Origin: Chloroflexota bacterium
Lineage (GTDB): Bacteria > Chloroflexota > Limnocylindria > QHBO01
Direction of reading: 5' to 3'
Length of the DNA: 9,725 nucleotides
NCBI GenBank assembly: GCA_031177555.1
Contig: JAPSGM010000050.1
Coordinates: 1 to 9,725 of the forward strand
This document shows positions 1 through 6,438 of this stretch, piece by piece. The position numbers were made by a program, and so were the translations under genes. The notes under the pieces were generated by a model. The model searched no databases, was not told where the DNA came from, and was given only the letters and a program-made list of their open reading frames with translations. Position 1 is the stretch's first letter, and each line of letters opens with the position of its first letter.

Positions 1-912
1 CGCATCGCGGGCGTGGACGTCGGCTCCCGCTACCTGACCTGGGCGGTGGCCGACGAGGCGGGACAGGCCGAGAGCCGCGTCTTCGCGGCGGGTGGCATCG
101 CCGGCGCGCGCCACGCGGCCGGCGGCCCCGGACGCCTGGCTCGCTGGCTGCCGCTGGCGATCGACGAGGTCGCGGTGGCCGATGTGCTGCAGAACCTCCA
201 CGCGCGGCCCGCGACGCTGCCGCAGACCGAGGACGAGCTGGTCATCGTCCAGGCGGCGGTGCGCCATCAGCTGGCCCTGGCCGGCGAGGCCGAAGGCGCC
301 GGCGAGCAGCTCGAGGGCGTCGACCTCCTCATCGGGTCCGGCCGCAGCCTGGCGGCGGCCCCGCGTCCCTCACAGGCCGCGCAGATGCTGCTCGACGGCG
401 TGCGCCCGCTTGGCGTGACGCAGCTGGCCCTCGACACCTCCGGCGTCCTGCCACCGCTCGGCGCGCTCGATGACAGCGAGATCGCGGAGGGAATGGGAGT
501 CCTGCGGGATGACCTCCTCGTTCCGCTCGGGACCTCGCTGGTGTGCCGGGGCGGCCGCTTCGGCCAGGTGGTGATGCGGGTCACCGTCCATCGCGCCGGG
601 TGGCCCGTCATCGGCCCGCTGGACCTGCGCACCGGGCAGGTGCAGATCATCCCGCTGGCGCGCGGCCACGAGGCCGAGCTCGAGATCGAGCTGGGCATCG
701 GCGTCTCGCTGGGCGGTCCTCGCCGCGTGCGCCGCGTGATGGCGGGCGCGACCGGCGGCGTGGTCGGCCTCGTGCTGGACGCGCGGGGCGTCCCGCTCTC
801 GCTGCCGCGACGTTCCGACGATCGGCGGGCCGTGCTGGCCGGGTGGCGCGATCTCTTCGGACGCGAGCCCGCCGTTCCGGCCATCGAGCCCTCGCTGGTG
901 GGCAGCCGATGA
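1..912 (+). CDS. GlmL/MutL-family ASKHA-fold protein, C-terminal part (5' end outside window)
   Basis: The reading frame is open from the first base, so the gene starts upstream; 303 residues are visible. An ASKHA-type phosphate-binding loop, AGVDVGS, lies at visible residues 3-9. It is followed by features I associate with Chloroflexota GlmL-like proteins: RWLPLAI (48-54), RPATLPQTEDEL (69-80), the glycine loop LLIGSGRSLAAAPRPSQAA (109-127) and LALDTSGVLPPLGAL (142-156). In the family, GlmL/MutL is encoded beside coenzyme B12-dependent glutamate mutase and is thought to be a repair or chaperone ATPase, but its function is not well settled. No mutase or B12 gene is visible here, so the role is open. 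The DVGS loop is probably the second phosphate loop, which would put an N-terminal half with the first loop off the left edge. The stop overlaps the next start as ATGA (909-912), so the two are probably translationally coupled. The family call is fairly sure; the function is not. Confidence 0.75.
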   Translation, partial: RIAGVDVGSRYLTWAVADEAGQAESRVFAAGGIAGARHAAGGPGRLARWLPLAIDEVAVADVLQNLHARPATLPQTEDELVIVQAAVRHQLALAGEAEGAGEQLEGVDLLIGSGRSLAAAPRPSQAAQMLLDGVRPLGVTQLALDTSGVLPPLGALDDSEIAEGMGVLRDDLLVPLGTSLVCRGGRFGQVVMRVTVHRAGWPVIGPLDLRTGQVQIIPLARGHEAELEIELGIGVSLGGPRRVRRVMAGATGGVVGLVLDARGVPLSLPRRSDDRRAVLAGWRDLFGREPAVPAIEPSLVGSR

Positions 913-1955
913 ACGGCTCGACGCTGCACCGCGTCCACATCCCACGCGGGGCCATGCCCGTGGTACGGGAGGGCGCCGAGGTCCGACCGGAGCAGGTGCT
1001 GGCCATGCGCCGCGTGCCGCGGCAGCCGGTCCGCCTGCGCGTCACCGAGCTGCTGGGCCGTCCCCCCGGGCAGCTGGCCGCGCTGCTCCTGGCGCGGCCC
1101 GGCTCGGTGCTGGAGGAGGGCGAGACGCTCGCCCGCGACCCGCAGGGACGCGAGGTCCGCTCCCCGGTCCACGGGCTGCTGCTCGGCCTGTCGGCGGGTG
1201 ACGGGACGGTCCTGCTGGCGCCGCTCGGCGAGGAGGAGCCGGTCATCGGCCACGTGCATGGGAGGGTGCGATCCGTGGAGCGCGGCTCGATCGTGCTGGA
1301 GGTGCCGGGCGTGGTCCTGCACGGCGTCGGCGGGACGGGGGAGGCCGTTCACGGCGAGCTGGTGATCGCGGTGCACACCCCGGAGGAGGAGCTGCGGGCG
1401 GGGGCGATCGACGTCGGCGCCACCGGCCGGATCGTCGTCGGCGGATCGCGCGCGTCGGCTGAGACGCTGACCCGGGCGCGCGCCATGGGCGTGGCCGGCA
1501 TCGTCCTGGGCGGGGTCCTGGACAAAGAGCTGCGCGACTTCGAGGCCATCCAGCGGCGGCGTCGCGAGATTGGCGGGTTGGCGGGCGCGTTCGGGGTCCT
1601 GCTGCTCGAGGGCTTCGGCAAGGTCGGGATCGATCCGCAGCGCTTCGCCTGGCTGCGTTCCCATGCGGGTCGGACGGCGAGCCTCTTCGGCTCGGAGGCC
1701 CTGCTCTTCGTCCACGAGGCCGGGTCGCCGCCGGCTCGACGGGCGCTGCCGCGGGTCGGTGAGCGGGTGATCGCCCATCGCCGCCCGTTCCAGGGTCGCG
1801 CCGGCGTCCTGGTGGCGGAGCTGGACGACCTGCACGCCGCCCCATCGGGGATCCCAACCCGCATGGCCCTGGTCCGGTTCGAAGACGGTCGGCTGGCGGC
1901 CGTGCCGATGGCCAACCTGGAGGCCACCCTGTCGGTGCCTGCCACGAGAGGCTGA
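909..1955 (+). CDS. Conserved protein of unknown function, GlmL partner, lipoyl-like N-terminus and KOW-like C-terminus
   Basis: The product is 348 residues and starts at the ATG of an ATGA overlap with the GlmL-like gene; there is no good Shine-Dalgarno, so coupling is likely. No enzyme family is recognised. Visible parts: residues 8-120 hold repeated short beta-type segments with the pattern 'VREGAEVRPEQVLA' and 'RSPVHGLLLGL', reminiscent of the barrel-sandwich (lipoyl/biotinyl-like) fold but without a modifiable lysine motif. Residues 136-182 are glycine-rich (GVGGTGEAVHGELV and GRIVVGGSRAS). Residues 190-240 (MGVAGIVLGGV, LLLEGFGKVG) resemble a small alpha/beta domain. Residues 280-342 (GERVIAHRRPFQGRAGVL, then RMALVRFEDGRLAAVPMANLE) look like a KOW/SH3 barrel. 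From memory, this architecture accompanies GlmL-like genes in Chloroflexota genomes. No signal peptide or membrane segment is evident. It is real by frame, codon bias and context; its function is unknown. Confidence 0.8.
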   Translation: MNGSTLHRVHIPRGAMPVVREGAEVRPEQVLAMRRVPRQPVRLRVTELLGRPPGQLAALLLARPGSVLEEGETLARDPQGREVRSPVHGLLLGLSAGDGTVLLAPLGEEEPVIGHVHGRVRSVERGSIVLEVPGVVLHGVGGTGEAVHGELVIAVHTPEEELRAGAIDVGATGRIVVGGSRASAETLTRARAMGVAGIVLGGVLDKELRDFEAIQRRRREIGGLAGAFGVLLLEGFGKVGIDPQRFAWLRSHAGRTASLFGSEALLFVHEAGSPPARRALPRVGERVIAHRRPFQGRAGVLVAELDDLHAAPSGIPTRMALVRFEDGRLAAVPMANLEATLSVPATRG

Positions 1956-1967
1956 CGGCCCTATCCT
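1939..1967 (+). promoter_or_regulatory. Probable promoter for tsaE operon, leaderless type
   Basis: CTGCCA (1939-1944, 4 of 6 matches to TTGACA) is followed by exactly 17 bp and TATCCT (1962-1967, fits TANNNT). The tsaE ATG begins 8 bp after the -10 box, so transcription would start at or within a base or two of the start codon. No Shine-Dalgarno precedes that ATG. The -35 half lies inside the end of the upstream gene. This is a prediction from pattern only. Confidence 0.5.
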
Positions 1968-1975
1968 CTCAGGGC

Positions 1976-2470
1976 ATGGAACGGTCCACCGCCACCGCCC
2001 CGGCATCGGGGCGCCTGACGACCAACTCCGCGGCGGAGACGCGCGACGTCGGCGCCCGCCTGGGCGCGGCGGCCGCGCCCGGCACGCTGCTGGCCCTGGT
2101 GGGGCCGCTCGGCGCCGGCAAGACGCAGCTGGCGAAGGGCGTGGCGGACGGGCTTGACGTCACGACAGTGGTGAACAGCCCCACCTTCGTGCTGATGAAT
2201 GAGCATGCCGGGCGGCTGCGGCTGTTCCACGTCGACGCCTACCGCCTGGACGACCCGGAAGAGGCTCTTGAGGCCGGGCTGCTCGACGAGCGTCAGGGCG
2301 AGGGCGTGAGCGTCATCGAGTGGGCCGAGCGGCTGGACGGCTGGCTGCCGCTCGACCGGCTGGACCTCCGGCTCGAGATGGATCCGTCCGATCCCGAGCG
2401 CCGTACCCTGCACTGGACCGCCCATGGCGAGCCGCACGCCCGCCTGGCGAGGGAAGAGCTGGAGCGGTGA
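1976..2470 (+). CDS. tsaE: tRNA t6A biosynthesis ATPase TsaE
   Basis: The product is 164 residues, normal for the family. TsaE is a P-loop ATPase that binds the TsaB-TsaD pair and drives cycles of threonylcarbamoyl transfer to A37 of ANN-decoding tRNAs in the cytoplasm. Visible motifs: Walker A GPLGAGKT (43-50), the switch segment SPTFVL (68-73), HVDAYRL (85-91) with the conserved Asp87, and VIEWAERL (113-120) with the conserved Trp116. The first 15 or so residues (rich in Ser, Thr and Ala) are a variable extension. The ATG at 1976 is preceded by only AGGGC, not a usable ribosome site, and sits 8 bp after a -10-like box, which favours leaderless translation. The gene opens a run of six overlapping genes; its stop overlaps the tsaB GTG as GTGA. 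Confidence 0.95.
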   Translation: MERSTATAPASGRLTTNSAAETRDVGARLGAAAAPGTLLALVGPLGAGKTQLAKGVADGLDVTTVVNSPTFVLMNEHAGRLRLFHVDAYRLDDPEEALEAGLLDERQGEGVSVIEWAERLDGWLPLDRLDLRLEMDPSDPERRTLHWTAHGEPHARLAREELER

Positions 2471-3096
2471 TCATCGCCATCGAGACTGCCTCGACCGACG
2501 TGTCGCTTGCCATCGCCCGCGCCGACGGGACGGCCATTGCCACGACCGCCTGGACGGGGGACCGGCGGCAGGGACAGCAGACGCTGCCGCGCCTCCTCGA
2601 ACTGCTGCGGGGCCAGGACCTGGACCTGGAGGAGGCGACCGCCCTGGCGGTCGGCATCGGGCCCGGGTCCTTCACCGGCCTGCGCGTCGGCATGAGCCTG
2701 GCGAAGGGCCTGGCCCTGGCCCTCTCGCGCCCGGTCGTGGGGGTGCCCAGCCTGGAGGCCTGGCTGCATTCGGAGCCCGATGCGCGTGCGGCCCTGTCCC
2801 GCGCCGGCGCGCGAGACGCGTACCTCCTGCTCCGCGGCGCGCGGGAGGTGCGCATCGTGGACCGCGACGCGCTGCCGGACGAGGCGCCTTCCGCTCCCGT
2901 GGTGGCCCCCGCCGAGCTGGCGGCCGCGTTCGGCCTGGCCGGCGCCACGCCACCGCATCGGGCCGCCGGCGCCGTCGCCGTGCTGGCGGCCAGGCGGCTG
3001 GGCGCCGATCCGGCAGGGGACGACCTCGCCCACCTGGAGCCGGCCTACCTGCGCGCCCCGCGCGGCGTCGGGCAGCTGGCGAGCGGGGGAGCCTGA
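2467..3096 (+). CDS. tsaB: tRNA t6A biosynthesis protein TsaB
   Basis: The product is 209 residues, slightly short for TsaB (usually about 220-235). TsaB is an ASKHA-fold paralogue of TsaD that lacks the catalytic metal site; it forms a heterodimer with TsaD and recruits TsaE for t6A synthesis. Visible motifs: IIAIETAST at the N-terminus (phosphate-1-like strand and turn) and the family signature GIGPGSFTGLRVG at 63-75, followed by SLAKGLA (77-83) and VVGVPSLEA (90-98). The C-terminal half (residues 105-209) is poorly conserved, as usual, and ends with EPAYLRAP (191-198), a typical TsaB ending. The GTG start at 2467 gives the canonical N-terminus; a GGGAAGAG tract (2451-2458) is the possible ribosome site. 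Its stop overlaps the rimI start as TGATG. Confidence 0.95.
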   Translation: MIIAIETASTDVSLAIARADGTAIATTAWTGDRRQGQQTLPRLLELLRGQDLDLEEATALAVGIGPGSFTGLRVGMSLAKGLALALSRPVVGVPSLEAWLHSEPDARAALSRAGARDAYLLLRGAREVRIVDRDALPDEAPSAPVVAPAELAAAFGLAGATPPHRAAGAVAVLAARRLGADPAGDDLAHLEPAYLRAPRGVGQLASGGA

Positions 3097-3632
3097 TGGC
3101 GATCGGGCTGCCGCTCACTGTCGACGAAATGCGCATGGCGGACGTCCCGCAGGTCCACGAGATCGAGCGGCTGAGCTTCCGGACGCCGTGGCCGTCCTAC
3201 GCGTTCGAGCAGGAGCTGACCGGAAACCGGCTGGCGCGGTACGTGGTGGCCCGCGCGGGGATCGTCGGCGGCGAGCGGGTGGTCGGGTTCGCCGGCGTGT
3301 GGCTGATGGTCGACGAGGCGCACATCACCACCTTCGGCGTGCACCCCGAGTGGCGGCGGCGGGGCGTCGGCCGCCAGCTGATGGTGCGCCTGCTGGACCT
3401 GGCGCAGGAGATGGGCGCCACGCGCCTGACGCTCGAGGTCCGTGCCGGCAACGCGGCCGCCCAGTCGCTGTACGGCAGCTTCGGGTTCGAGATCGTCGGG
3501 CGGCGCCCGCGCTACTACACCGATGACGGCGAGGACGCGCTGGTCATGAGCATCCCTTCCCTCGGCGACCCGGCCATGCGGGACCTGCTGCGCCGCGAGC
3601 GCGAGCGTGCCGAAGTGGAGGAAGGGCCGTGA
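3096..3632 (+). CDS. rimI: Ribosomal-protein-alanine N-acetyltransferase RimI (GNAT family)
   Basis: The product is 178 residues. RimI transfers acetyl from acetyl-CoA to a protein N-terminus, classically ribosomal protein bS18. The GNAT fold is clear: an N-terminal substrate region with SFRTPWPSYAFEQEL (27-41), typical of RimI; the acetyl-CoA pyrophosphate loop VHPEWRRRGVGRQLM (82-96, RxxGxG core); LEVRAGNAAAQSLYGSFGF (113-131). Glu114 and Tyr126 have the same 12-residue spacing as the catalytic pair E103/Y115 of E. coli RimI. The last 25 or so residues are a charged Arg/Glu-rich tail beyond the usual fold. Its place between tsaB and tsaD is common in bacteria and supports the name. The ATG at 3096 shares its A with the tsaB TGA; GGGGGAG (3085-3091) is the likely ribosome site. 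Confidence 0.93.
   Translation: MAIGLPLTVDEMRMADVPQVHEIERLSFRTPWPSYAFEQELTGNRLARYVVARAGIVGGERVVGFAGVWLMVDEAHITTFGVHPEWRRRGVGRQLMVRLLDLAQEMGATRLTLEVRAGNAAAQSLYGSFGFEIVGRRPRYYTDDGEDALVMSIPSLGDPAMRDLLRRERERAEVEEGP
3617..3624 (+). promoter_or_regulatory. Ribosome binding site deciding the tsaD GTG start
   Basis: GGAGGAAG lies inside the rimI end. From its GGAGG core there are 7 bases to the GTG at 3629. It is one of the strongest Shine-Dalgarno matches in the window and fixes the tsaD start. Confidence 0.7.
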
Positions 3633-4681
3633 GCGGGCCGAGCGGGCCGCGCATCCTGGCCGTGGAGACCAGCTGCGACGAGACCGGCGTGGCCGTGGTC
3701 GTCGGCGGCCGCCGCATCGAGGCCAACCAGGTCGCCACCCAGGTGGCGCTCCACGCTCGGACCGGTGGCATCGTGCCGGAGGTGGCTGCCCGCCAGCAGC
3801 TGGGCTGGATCGTTCCCACCGCCCGGGCCGCGCTCGACGAGGCGGCCATCGGCTGGGAGGACCTGGACGCGGTGGCCGTGACCTACGGGCCGGGCCTCAT
3901 TGGCTCGCTGCTGGTCGGCGTGAACGTGGCCAAGGCGGTCGCCGAGGTGCGCGGCCTGCCGCTGGTCGGCGTGAACCACATCGAGGGCCACATCTACGCC
4001 AACTGGCTGACCGACGCGGCCGCCGGCGAGCCGCTTCCCGCCGAGCCGCCCTTCCCGCTGCTGTGCCTGGTGGTCAGCGGCGGGCACACGCAGCTGGTGC
4101 TGATGGAGGATCACGGCCGATACCGGCTGCTGGGCCAGACCGCTGACGATGCCGCCGGCGAGGCGTTCGACAAGGTCGGGCGGCTGCTCGGCCTGCCATA
4201 CCCCGGCGGCCCTGCCATCTCCGCCGCCGCCGCCGACGCCACCCCCGCCACGCGCTTTCCCCGCGCCCGGACCGATGGTGCCTACGACTTCTCGTTCTCC
4301 GGCCTCAAGACCGCGGTGCTGCGGGAGGTGGAGGCCTACCGGCAGCGCGGCGAGCCGATCCCGGTCGAGCCGCTGGCGGCTGCCTTCGAGGAGGCCGTGG
4401 TCGACGCGCTGGTCACCAAGACGGTCGCCGCAGCAGGCGACTTCGGGGTGGCGGCGGTCGCCCTGGGCGGCGGCGTGGCCGCCAACCGCGCGCTGCGCTC
4501 CGAGCTCAGGGATCGCCTGGGTGGCAGCGGGCTGCCGCTGCTGGTCCCGCCGCCGGAATGGTGCACCGACAACGGCGCCATGATCGGGGCGGCGGCCGGC
4601 TTCCGCCTCGCGGCCGGCGACCGGGCCGGCCCCGACCTGGAGGCAATTCCGAACCTGGCGCTTCCCTGGCTGGACCGATGA
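3629..4681 (+). CDS. tsaD: tRNA N6-adenosine threonylcarbamoyltransferase TsaD
   Basis: The product is 350 residues, normal length. TsaD is the catalytic subunit of t6A synthesis: it transfers threonylcarbamoyl from threonylcarbamoyl-AMP to N6 of A37 in tRNAs reading ANN codons. All family motifs are present: LAVETSCDETGVAVV (10-24), NHIEGH (116-121) with metal ligands His117 and His121, VVSGGHTQLV (148-157), GEAFDKVGRLLGLPYPGGP (177-195), FSFSGLKTAV (221-230), GGGVAANRALR (280-290) and CTDNGAMIG (312-320) with the third metal ligand Asp314. Nothing is missing, so the enzyme should be active. The start is GTG, overlapping the rimI TGA as GTGA, with a good ribosome site just upstream. The stop overlaps rsmA as ATGA. 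Confidence 0.97.
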   Translation: MSGPSGPRILAVETSCDETGVAVVVGGRRIEANQVATQVALHARTGGIVPEVAARQQLGWIVPTARAALDEAAIGWEDLDAVAVTYGPGLIGSLLVGVNVAKAVAEVRGLPLVGVNHIEGHIYANWLTDAAAGEPLPAEPPFPLLCLVVSGGHTQLVLMEDHGRYRLLGQTADDAAGEAFDKVGRLLGLPYPGGPAISAAAADATPATRFPRARTDGAYDFSFSGLKTAVLREVEAYRQRGEPIPVEPLAAAFEEAVVDALVTKTVAAAGDFGVAAVALGGGVAANRALRSELRDRLGGSGLPLLVPPPEWCTDNGAMIGAAAGFRLAAGDRAGPDLEAIPNLALPWLDR

Positions 4682-5583
4682 CCGATCCGCTGGCGCCGGA
4701 ACGCCTGGCGCCGCCGACGCCCGGCCAGCTCCGGAGGCTGCTGAGCGCAGAGCGGCTCCGCCCGCGGCGCAGCCTGTCCCAGAACTTCCTCACCGATGCT
4801 GCGGCGCTCGACGCGATCGTGGCGGGCGCGGAGCTGCAGCCGGGCGACCGGGTGGTCGAGATCGGGCCGGGGCTGGGCGTGCTGACCCGCCGGCTGCTGG
4901 CGGCCGGCGCATCGGTCCTGGCCGTGGAGCTGGACGCGCGGCTGGCGGCCTGGCTGCGCCGCGAGCTGGGCGGGATCCCCGGCTTCGAGCTCTTCGAGGC
5001 GGATGCGCTCGAGCTCGATCCGTCGACCTGCTTCCCGGGCCAGCCGTTCAAGCTGGTGGCCAACATCCCGTACCACATCACCAGCCCGCTGCTGCACGCC
5101 TTCCTCGAAGGGGAGCGGCCCCCGCAGCTGACCGTCCTGCTCGTGCAGCTGGAGGTCGCCGAGCGCGTGGCCGCGCCACCGGGGCAGATGAGCTACCTGT
5201 CCGTCTTCGTCCAGAACGCGGCGGCCGCCGAGGTCGTGGGGCGCGTACCGGCCGATGCCTTCGAGCCCGCCCCGAAGGTGGACTCCGCGGTGCTGCGGCT
5301 GCGCCGTCGCGACGACCCGCCCGTGCCGCCGGGAAGCGAGCGCGATCCCTTCTACCGGATCGTGCAGGCCGGCTTCCGGCAGCGGCGCAAGCAGCTGCAC
5401 AACGGGCTGGGGCGGGAGCTGCCGCTGCCGCCCGGGGCGCTTGAGGGTGCGCTGGCCTCGTGCGGGATCGATCCGGAGCGGCGCCCTCAGACGCTCTCCG
5501 TCGACGAGTGGGCCTGCCTGGCGCGCCGCCTCGCGCCGCGCCTCGGGGACGATCGCCGCGGCCGGCGGGACGCCACGCCGTGA
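4678..5583 (+). CDS. rsmA: 16S rRNA (adenine1518/1519-N6)-dimethyltransferase RsmA/KsgA
   Basis: The product is 301 residues. RsmA uses S-adenosylmethionine to dimethylate two adjacent adenines in helix 45 of 16S rRNA and acts as a late 30S assembly checkpoint. Visible: SLSQNFLTD (32-40), the SAM-binding motif I EIGPGLGVLT (61-70), the acidic ribose-contact strand AVELDARL (82-89), EADAL (107-111), the catalytic motif NIPYHI (129-134), FEPAPKVDSAVL (195-206) and GFRQRRKQLHNGL (232-244) in the C-terminal rRNA-binding domain. The N-terminus carries about 30 residues before SQNFL, Pro- and Arg-rich. The ATG lies in an ATGA overlap with tsaD and has no clear ribosome site, so coupling is likely. 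Its stop overlaps the ispE GTG. rsmA next to ispE is a widespread arrangement. Confidence 0.97.
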   Translation: MTDPLAPERLAPPTPGQLRRLLSAERLRPRRSLSQNFLTDAAALDAIVAGAELQPGDRVVEIGPGLGVLTRRLLAAGASVLAVELDARLAAWLRRELGGIPGFELFEADALELDPSTCFPGQPFKLVANIPYHITSPLLHAFLEGERPPQLTVLLVQLEVAERVAAPPGQMSYLSVFVQNAAAAEVVGRVPADAFEPAPKVDSAVLRLRRRDDPPVPPGSERDPFYRIVQAGFRQRRKQLHNGLGRELPLPPGALEGALASCGIDPERRPQTLSVDEWACLARRLAPRLGDDRRGRRDATP

Positions 5584-6437
5584 TCCCGCTGCGGATCGAG
5601 GCGCCGGCGAAGCTGAACCTGTGGCTGGCGGTGACCGGCCGGCGTGGCGACGGCCACCACCAGCTCGCCTCGGAGCTCGTGCTGCTCGAGCTCGCCGACA
5701 GCCTGCTGCTGATGCCGGGCTGCAGCGGCCTGCGGATCGAGGCGCCACCCGGCGACGACGTCCCGCGTACGCCTGCCGCCAACCTGGCGTGGCGCGGGCT
5801 GCTTGCCGGGCTGGGCGAGGAGCCCAGGCTGGCCTGCCTGGCGCTGGAGAAGCGCATCGCCTCGGGCGCCGGGCTGGGCGGCGGCTCGTCGGATGCCGCC
5901 GCGGCCTGGCGGCTGGGCCGCCGCTGGCGCGGCGAGGCGAATGACGCGACGCGCGAGCCGCGGCTCCTGGAGGAGCTGTCACGCATCGGGGCCGACGTCC
6001 CGTTCTTCGCCGCCGGGGTGGCCGCAGCGCGGGTGGAGGGCATCGGCGAGGTTGTGGCGAAGATCGACCCACCGGCGGGCGGGGTGGAGGTCGTGCTGGC
6101 GCACCCGCCCTTCTCGCTGTCGACCGCCGCGGTCTTCGCCGAGCTGCAGCCCGGGGAATGGAGCGGCGCCGCGCACGCCGAAGGCAACGACCTGCTGACC
6201 CCGGCGCGCCGCCTGCGGCCCGAGCTCGACGACGTGATGCGCCTCGTGGCGGGCGCCGGTGCGGAGCCGCGGCTGACCGGATCGGGGCCGACCGTCTTCG
6301 CGCGCTGCGACGACCCCGAGCGCGCGGACGCGGTCGCCGCCCGGCTGGGCCGCGCCGGCCTGCGTGCCACGCGGACGCGCCTGCGGCGGGAACCGGCTAG
6401 GATCGAGGCCGTGAGCGATGCAGAGGAGCTCAGGTAG
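5580..6437 (+). CDS. ispE: 4-diphosphocytidyl-2-C-methyl-D-erythritol kinase IspE
   Basis: The product is 285 residues. IspE is the GHMP-family kinase of the MEP pathway; it phosphorylates CDP-methylerythritol at the 2-hydroxyl with ATP. Motifs: APAKLNLWL (8-16) with catalytic Lys11; GDGHHQL (23-29); the ATP loop IASGAGLGGGSSDAA (93-107); GADVPFF (137-143) with the catalytic Asp139; and LTGSGPTVFA (232-241). Two departures are seen. The usual DGYH is DGHH, replacing the tyrosine that stacks on the cytosine base (Tyr25 in E. coli) with His26. The usual Pro after Ile in the ATP loop is Ala94. Phe186 in STAAVF may supply the other face of the cytosine sandwich. The GTG start overlaps the rsmA stop as GTGA. 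The 3' end contains the start signals of ridA. Identity is secure; altered substrate contact is inference. Confidence 0.96.
   Translation: MIPLRIEAPAKLNLWLAVTGRRGDGHHQLASELVLLELADSLLLMPGCSGLRIEAPPGDDVPRTPAANLAWRGLLAGLGEEPRLACLALEKRIASGAGLGGGSSDAAAAWRLGRRWRGEANDATREPRLLEELSRIGADVPFFAAGVAAARVEGIGEVVAKIDPPAGGVEVVLAHPPFSLSTAAVFAELQPGEWSGAAHAEGNDLLTPARRLRPELDDVMRLVAGAGAEPRLTGSGPTVFARCDDPERADAVAARLGRAGLRATRTRLRREPARIEAVSDAEELR
6398..6403 (+). promoter_or_regulatory. Possible -10 box inside the end of ispE, driving ridA
   Basis: TAGGAT fits TANNNT and lies 7 bases before a GTG (6411) and 35 bases before the preferred ridA start. I see no convincing -35 element at 16-18 bp spacing, so this is weak evidence for an internal promoter. 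Confidence 0.3.
6423..6428 (+). promoter_or_regulatory. Ribosome binding site deciding the ridA start
   Basis: GAGGAG lies 10 bases before the GTG at 6439 and inside the last codons of ispE. It lies downstream of the alternative ATG at 6418, so it can serve only the GTG start. Confidence 0.6.
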
Positions 6438-6438
6438 G

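Noticed and set aside
543..908. Upstream extension of the GlmL-partner frame
   Set aside because: It runs inside the GlmL-like gene in another frame and reads as Arg/Pro/Gly-rich noise; recognisable sequence starts at the ATG at 909.
267..2006. A 579-codon open frame on the minus strand opposite the GlmL-like gene and its partner
   Set aside because: It is the mirror of strongly codon-biased high-GC genes; the translation is low-complexity (Arg, Gly, His, Pro) with no family motifs, while the plus strand carries recognisable proteins.
2320..2466. Longer N-terminus for TsaB starting inside tsaE
   Set aside because: TsaB proteins begin directly with the strand IIAIETAST; the extension is Arg/Ala/Pro-rich shadow sequence, and the GTG at 2467 makes the usual overlap.
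4336..6072. A 578-codon open frame on the minus strand opposite tsaD, rsmA and ispE
   Set aside because: It spans three certain plus-strand genes, its product is Arg/Pro/Ala-rich without domains, and long antisense frames are expected at this GC content.
6418..6438. ATG start for ridA, adding seven residues
   Set aside because: Family alignment and the GAGGAG site both favour the GTG at 6439; the ATG has only a weak GAGG upstream. It cannot be fully excluded.
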